DNA from: Pseudomonas putida
GTDB lineage: Bacteria; Pseudomonadota; Gammaproteobacteria; Pseudomonadales; Pseudomonadaceae
DNA: 64,000 nt
Assembly: GCF_001976065.1 (NCBI RefSeq)
Contig: NZ_MNAH01000001.1
Coordinates: forward strand, 911,952 to 975,951
Direction of reading: 5' to 3'
Each line of letters opens with the position of its first letter. The stretch's first letter is position 1. Below, piece after piece: positions 58,954 to 64,000 of the stretch. Below the pieces are notes generated by a model, which saw nothing but the letters and a program-made list of their open reading frames with translations, was not told the DNA's origin and made no database searches. The translations under genes and the position numbers were made by a program.

Positions 58954-60576
58954 CTACATCTTGAAGTGTTGAACCATCGAATTCAGCTCAATGGCCAGCA
59001 AACCAAGAGATTGAGACGCACTGGTAGTTTGCTGCGAGCCTGTCGCTGATTGAATAGATAGGTCTCGGATGTTGAGCAGGTTCTGGTCGACCGAGCGTGC
59101 CACATGGGCTTGTTCCTCAGTCGCCGTGGTGATCATCAAGTTTCTTTGATTGATGTCGTCGTTGGCGGCCACGATTTCTGCCAATGCGCTTTGGGTGGAC
59201 TGGGCTAGGGAGAGTGTGAGGCGGGTGTTTTCACTGCTGCTGAGCATGGTCGACACGGCAGTATCCGTGCCGTTCTGAATCCCGCTGATCATGTCTTCAA
59301 TTTCTCGTGTGGACTGCGCGGTACGGTGAGCTAGCGCGCGGACTTCATCGGCGACCACAGCAAAGCCTCGCCCCGCATCACCCGCCCGCGCAGCTTCAAT
59401 GGCCGCATTCAAAGCCAACAAATTGGTTTGCTCAGCTATCGTGCGAATCACGTCCAGAACCTTGCCGATGCCTTGTGCTTGATCCGCCAGACCTTCCACT
59501 TGTTTTGAACTGAGTTGCACGTCTCGGGTGAGTGTTTCGATTGCACCGAGGGTTTCCACCATGCGCTGTTGACCACGAAGAGCAATGTCCCGGGAAGCCA
59601 GCGATAACTCTGAAGTAGACAGAGCATTGCGCGCCACCTCCTCAATGGCAGCTGTCATCTCATTGACAGCCGTGGCTGCCTGTTCGATCTCCGCATGTTG
59701 CTGGTGAATGTCATGGCCTGACGCCTCTGTAACCGTATTTAGTTGAGCGGTAGCGGAGGTCAGTTGCTTCGACGAACCAGAGATTTGACTCAGGGTTTTG
59801 ATCAGGTTGTTCTGCATCGTCGCCAGGGATTCGAGCAGGCGAGTGGCTTCATCATTACCGGTCGGTTGGATGGGCTTACTCAAATCACCTTCGGCAATTG
59901 TTCTCGCCGCTCTTACGGCTTCATCCAGCGGTGCAGTGATGCTGCGGGTCAGTAACCACGCCACCAGGATTGTGCCGATACCAACCAAAATGATGACCAG
60001 CACCACTCCTCTGACAGCACGTTGATAGGCATCGATTGATTGATTACCCGCGGCTTCTGCCCCTTGGTTCGAGCGATCAATCAGGTCATCAAAGTTTTTG
60101 GTCATCTGGTCGTAAGAGTCTCTGATGGTCATCAAAAACGCCCTTGCACCAGGCTTGTCGCCTTGCCGAGATAGCTTGAGTAATTCGAGGTGATTTTTCG
60201 CATACACCTCCAGGCTGGCATTGAATGCGCTTAAACGGTCCTTGTCTTCATCGCTGAGCAGCAACTGAGCATAGGTTTGCATTTGCTGCCGGACTTGCTG
60301 CAACCGCCCGGCAGTTTTGTCCTCGTAGGACTGCATGTCTTTTTCGCTGACCGAAAGAATGTGCTGCATCGATCCCATCCGATAGCGATTCAGCGCGGCA
60401 TTAGCTGCACCCAACGCACGGACTCGCTGGAGCCAGTTGTCCTTGATTTGGATCGATTGATCCTGAACCTCGTCAATCTGCCGCAACGCGAATACCCCTA
60501 AAGCAACGCTCAGCGCGGCAATGATGAAGAACCCGAGAACCATTCGACTGGCGATTGAGAGGTGTCTTGGCAGCAT
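58954..60576 (-). CDS. Methyl-accepting chemotaxis protein
   Basis: The product has 540 residues from [12 protein letters not shown] (GAAGGG 9 bp upstream; ATG 60582 also possible). The first transmembrane helix ([20 protein letters not shown]) is followed by a helical periplasmic four-helix-bundle ligand domain of about 150 residues, the second membrane helix ([20 protein letters not shown]), a HAMP linker, and the conserved signalling tip [44 protein letters not shown]. Its placement beside the catabolic genes suggests chemotaxis toward the substrate, perhaps a C4 acid. Confidence 0.92.
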   Translation of the reverse strand: MLPRHLSIASRMVLGFFIIAALSVALGVFALRQIDEVQDQSIQIKDNWLQRVRALGAANAALNRYRMGSMQHILSVSEKDMQSYEDKTAGRLQQVRQQMQTYAQLLLSDEDKDRLSAFNASLEVYAKNHLELLKLSRQGDKPGARAFLMTIRDSYDQMTKNFDDLIDRSNQGAEAAGNQSIDAYQRAVRGVVLVIILVGIGTILVAWLLTRSITAPLDEAVRAARTIAEGDLSKPIQPTGNDEATRLLESLATMQNNLIKTLSQISGSSKQLTSATAQLNTVTEASGHDIHQQHAEIEQAATAVNEMTAAIEEVARNALSTSELSLASRDIALRGQQRMVETLGAIETLTRDVQLSSKQVEGLADQAQGIGKVLDVIRTIAEQTNLLALNAAIEAARAGDAGRGFAVVADEVRALAHRTAQSTREIEDMISGIQNGTDTAVSTMLSSSENTRLTLSLAQSTQSALAEIVAANDDINQRNLMITTATEEQAHVARSVDQNLLNIRDLSIQSATGSQQTTSASQSLGLLAIELNSMVQHFKM

Positions 60577-60643
60577 GAGCATTATCCCTTCGGCAGAGTA
60601 GTGCGATCCGGGTCTTGGCCGGATGCGTGTATTTGTGCTGACT

Positions 60644-60671
60644 AAAATAGCATTGCATTTTAGTGTGTCAA
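60644..60671 (-). promoter_or_regulatory. Sigma-70 type promoter for the chemoreceptor
   Basis: On the minus strand TTGACA and TATTTT are spaced by 16 bp, pointing toward the MCP start 68 bp further. The spacer holds the AATGCAATG motif that also occurs at 43345-43358 and, as a dyad, near 58930. Confidence 0.6.
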
Positions 60672-60892
60672 TGTGCCAATATTTTTTGGACGATTTTTCG
60701 AGTCGGCTCACCTCAATGATCAATGCACAAGGCAGAAACGCTGAGGTTTAAAGGATTTAATCGAGCCGTGGTTGTTAGGTGGCCAATCAGATTGCTTTGC
60801 GCAGATTGGTTATTCGCACGCTAATAGCCATAAGCAGAATCCAGATTTCCTTTGCATTCAATAACAAAACCCTGTTCGAGGAAGCATCTGTC

Positions 60893-62341
60893 ATGCAGCG
60901 CAGAACCAAGATCGTGGCCACATTAGGGCCAGCAACAGAATCATTCGAAGCCATCGAGGGATTGGTGAAAGCGGGCGTCGATGTCGTGCGTTTGAATTTT
61001 TCCCACGGCAAGGCTGAGGATCACATTGCTCGTACCAGATTGGTCCGTGAGTTGGCTGCCAAGCATGGTCGCTTCGTGGCGGTACTGGCGGATTTGCAAG
61101 GGCCGAAAATTCGAATTGCGCGTTTTGCAGATGGAAAAGTGATCCTCGATAAGGGTCAGCAGTTCGTTCTCGACGCTTCTCTGGACAAGAATGCGGGGGA
61201 CAAGCAGCGAGTCGGTATTGACTACGAAGCGCTGATTACTGATAGCCGTCCAGACGACATACTGCTGCTCGATGATGGACGAATTGAGCTTAAGGTCTTG
61301 AAGGTCGAGGTCACGCAACTGATCTGCGAAGTTCTGGTCAGCGGGCCGCTTTCGAACAACAAAGGGATCAACCGCAAAGGCGGAGGGTTGTCTGCATCGG
61401 CGCTGACTGAAAAGGACTTCGCCGATATCAAGACTGCCGCAGAAATGCAGGTGGATTATTTGGCTGTGTCGTTCCCGCGAGATGCTTCTGATATGGAGCT
61501 GGCTCGTCGCCTGCTGCATGAAGCCGGAGGGCAGGCAGGTCTGATCGCCAAGATTGAGCGCGCAGAAACCGTCAATGACCAACGTATTCTGGATGCGATC
61601 ATTGAGGCATCGGAAGGTGTAATGGTCGCTCGTGGCGACCTCGGTGTTGAGATTGGCGACGCAGAATTGGTTGCCGTGCAAAAGCTGATTATCGACCGTG
61701 CTCGTACACTGAATCGCGTGGTAATCACTGCGACGCAGATGATGGAGTCGATGATCACTCAATCGATGCCGACTCGCGCTGAAGTGTTCGACGTCGCCAA
61801 TGCGGTGCTCGATGGCACCGATGCGGTGATGCTTTCAGCTGAAACCGCAGCGGGTGCCTATCCGATCGAGACGGTTGAGGCCATGCACCGGATTATCATC
61901 GGCGCCGAAAAGCACCCTCAGTCCCATCGCTCCAAGCATCGTGTCGATCAGGTATTCCACAAGATCGATGAATCCATCGCCATGTCGGCCATGTATGCAG
62001 CGAATCATCTACATGGCGTCAAAGCCATTATCTGCATGACGGAAAGCGGCGATACACCTCGTTTGATGTCGCGCATACGCTCACACCTCCCAATTTTTGC
62101 ATTCTCTCGCAACCTGGCTACTCAGAATCGGGTCACGCTTTTTCGAGGTGTCACCACCATTCCATTCGACAGCGATGATTTCGCCCCAGAGTTGGTGAAC
62201 GAGAAGGCGGTTGCGGAACTGACCCAACGTGGCGTCGTGAAGTCTGGTGATCACGTTCTGATTACCAAAGGCGACTACGCCAACGCCCAAGGCGGCACTA
62301 ACTCCCTTCGAGTCGTGTGTGTCGGCGAAGCCATTCGCTGA
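60893..62341 (+). CDS. pyk: Pyruvate kinase
   Basis: The product has 482 residues from [17 protein letters not shown] (GAGGAAG upstream). Motifs include [68 protein letters not shown] (active-site Lys and metal Glu/Asp), [11 protein letters not shown] and [22 protein letters not shown]. It makes pyruvate and ATP from PEP. Pseudomonas has a separate housekeeping pyk, so this copy, in a run with eno and tpiA beside catabolic genes, is likely dedicated. It is divergent from the MCP gene across a 316-bp gap. Confidence 0.93.
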   Translation: MQRRTKIVATLGPATESFEAIEGLVKAGVDVVRLNFSHGKAEDHIARTRLVRELAAKHGRFVAVLADLQGPKIRIARFADGKVILDKGQQFVLDASLDKNAGDKQRVGIDYEALITDSRPDDILLLDDGRIELKVLKVEVTQLICEVLVSGPLSNNKGINRKGGGLSASALTEKDFADIKTAAEMQVDYLAVSFPRDASDMELARRLLHEAGGQAGLIAKIERAETVNDQRILDAIIEASEGVMVARGDLGVEIGDAELVAVQKLIIDRARTLNRVVITATQMMESMITQSMPTRAEVFDVANAVLDGTDAVMLSAETAAGAYPIETVEAMHRIIIGAEKHPQSHRSKHRVDQVFHKIDESIAMSAMYAANHLHGVKAIICMTESGDTPRLMSRIRSHLPIFAFSRNLATQNRVTLFRGVTTIPFDSDDFAPELVNEKAVAELTQRGVVKSGDHVLITKGDYANAQGGTNSLRVVCVGEAIR

Positions 62342-62355
62342 GTGAGGAAGCACTG

Positions 62356-63820
<1,465 letters not shown>

Positions 63821-63823
63821 ATC

Positions 63824-64000
63824 ATGCAGACCGCTTCGAATAAACAAAAATTGGTGATTGGCAATTGGAAAATGAACGGTAGTAGCGCTGCCAATGCGTT
63901 ATTGCTGCGTAGCGTACTTCCGGTGATTTCACGCTTTGAAGGTGTTGAAATTGCAATTTGCCCGCCGTTTCCTTACCTGACGACCGTAGCTGATCTACTT
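63824..64000 (+). CDS. tpiA: Triose-phosphate isomerase, N-terminal part
   Basis: The 59 visible residues read MQTASNKQKLVIGNWKMNGS ... EVEIAICPPFPYLTTVADLL in outline, with the VIGNWKMNG motif (catalytic Lys) and CPPFPYL typical of TpiA. The gene runs past the window end. It starts 3 bp after eno. TpiA interconverts DHAP and glyceraldehyde 3-phosphate, so it links OtnC-type products to glycolysis. The housekeeping tpiA is usually near glmM/secG, so this is probably a second copy. Confidence 0.92.
   Translation, partial: MQTASNKQKLVIGNWKMNGSSAANALLLRSVLPVISRFEGVEIAICPPFPYLTTVADLL

Overview
The window looks like chromosomal DNA of a fluorescent-group Pseudomonas. Supporting signs are the high G+C codon use, a REPIN-like repeat, DctA, MalT-like (LAL) regulators, a FleN relative, and many long antisense open frames typical of such genomes. 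All assignments rest on reading the sequence and recalling families; no search was run.

Positions 1-26.6 kb hold a catabolic cluster for a CoA-activated, probably alpha-methyl-branched substrate such as an isoprenoid or steroid-like side chain. It encodes an outer-membrane pair (DUF1302, DUF1329), two LAL regulators, two SCP2-type thiolases, an acyl-CoA ligase, an SDR, two small MaoC/hot-dog hydratases, three acyl-CoA dehydrogenases, a secreted beta-propeller, an aldehyde dehydrogenase, a Zn alcohol dehydrogenase, an enoyl-CoA hydratase, an alpha-methylacyl-CoA racemase-like protein, a TetR regulator with a perfect palindrome in the nearby divergent promoter, and a secreted sulfatase. The enzyme set resembles peroxisomal branched-chain beta-oxidation (racemase, oxidase/dehydrogenase, D-bifunctional protein, SCPx thiolase), split into separate genes.

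Positions 26.6-37.8 kb are an integration hot spot. The same 47-bp 3' end of a tRNA-Pro(GGG) gene occurs three times, with two nearly identical P4-type integrases and a repeated 16-bp arm-like motif beside the cores. The cargo is partly decayed: IS1182-like and IS66-like transposase remnants, a 5'-truncated GH19 endolysin, a family-61 glycosyltransferase with a duplicated 3' end, a broken SRAP gene, a low-GC secreted beta-helix protein, an orphan FleN-like ATPase, and MFS and DeoR remnants.

Positions 37.8-64 kb hold a second catabolic region, which I read as tetronate (C4 sugar acid) use. It has a CitMHS permease, a PhaB-like SDR, OtnI-like isomerase, a racemase-family protein, two FCD regulators each with two winged-helix-like segments, an RraA-like protein, an IMDH-type dehydrogenase, OtnK-like kinase, a LysR regulator, a propeller lactonase and an AbrB-type membrane protein. 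Further right are an aconitase, DctA with a fumarase-superfamily lyase and its GntR regulator, an OtnC-like aldolase lacking one metal ligand, a chemoreceptor, and a run pyk - small ORF - eno - tpiA. The OtnI/OtnK/OtnC pathway ends in DHAP, so glycolytic genes here would carry DHAP to pyruvate. This pathway assembly is inference.
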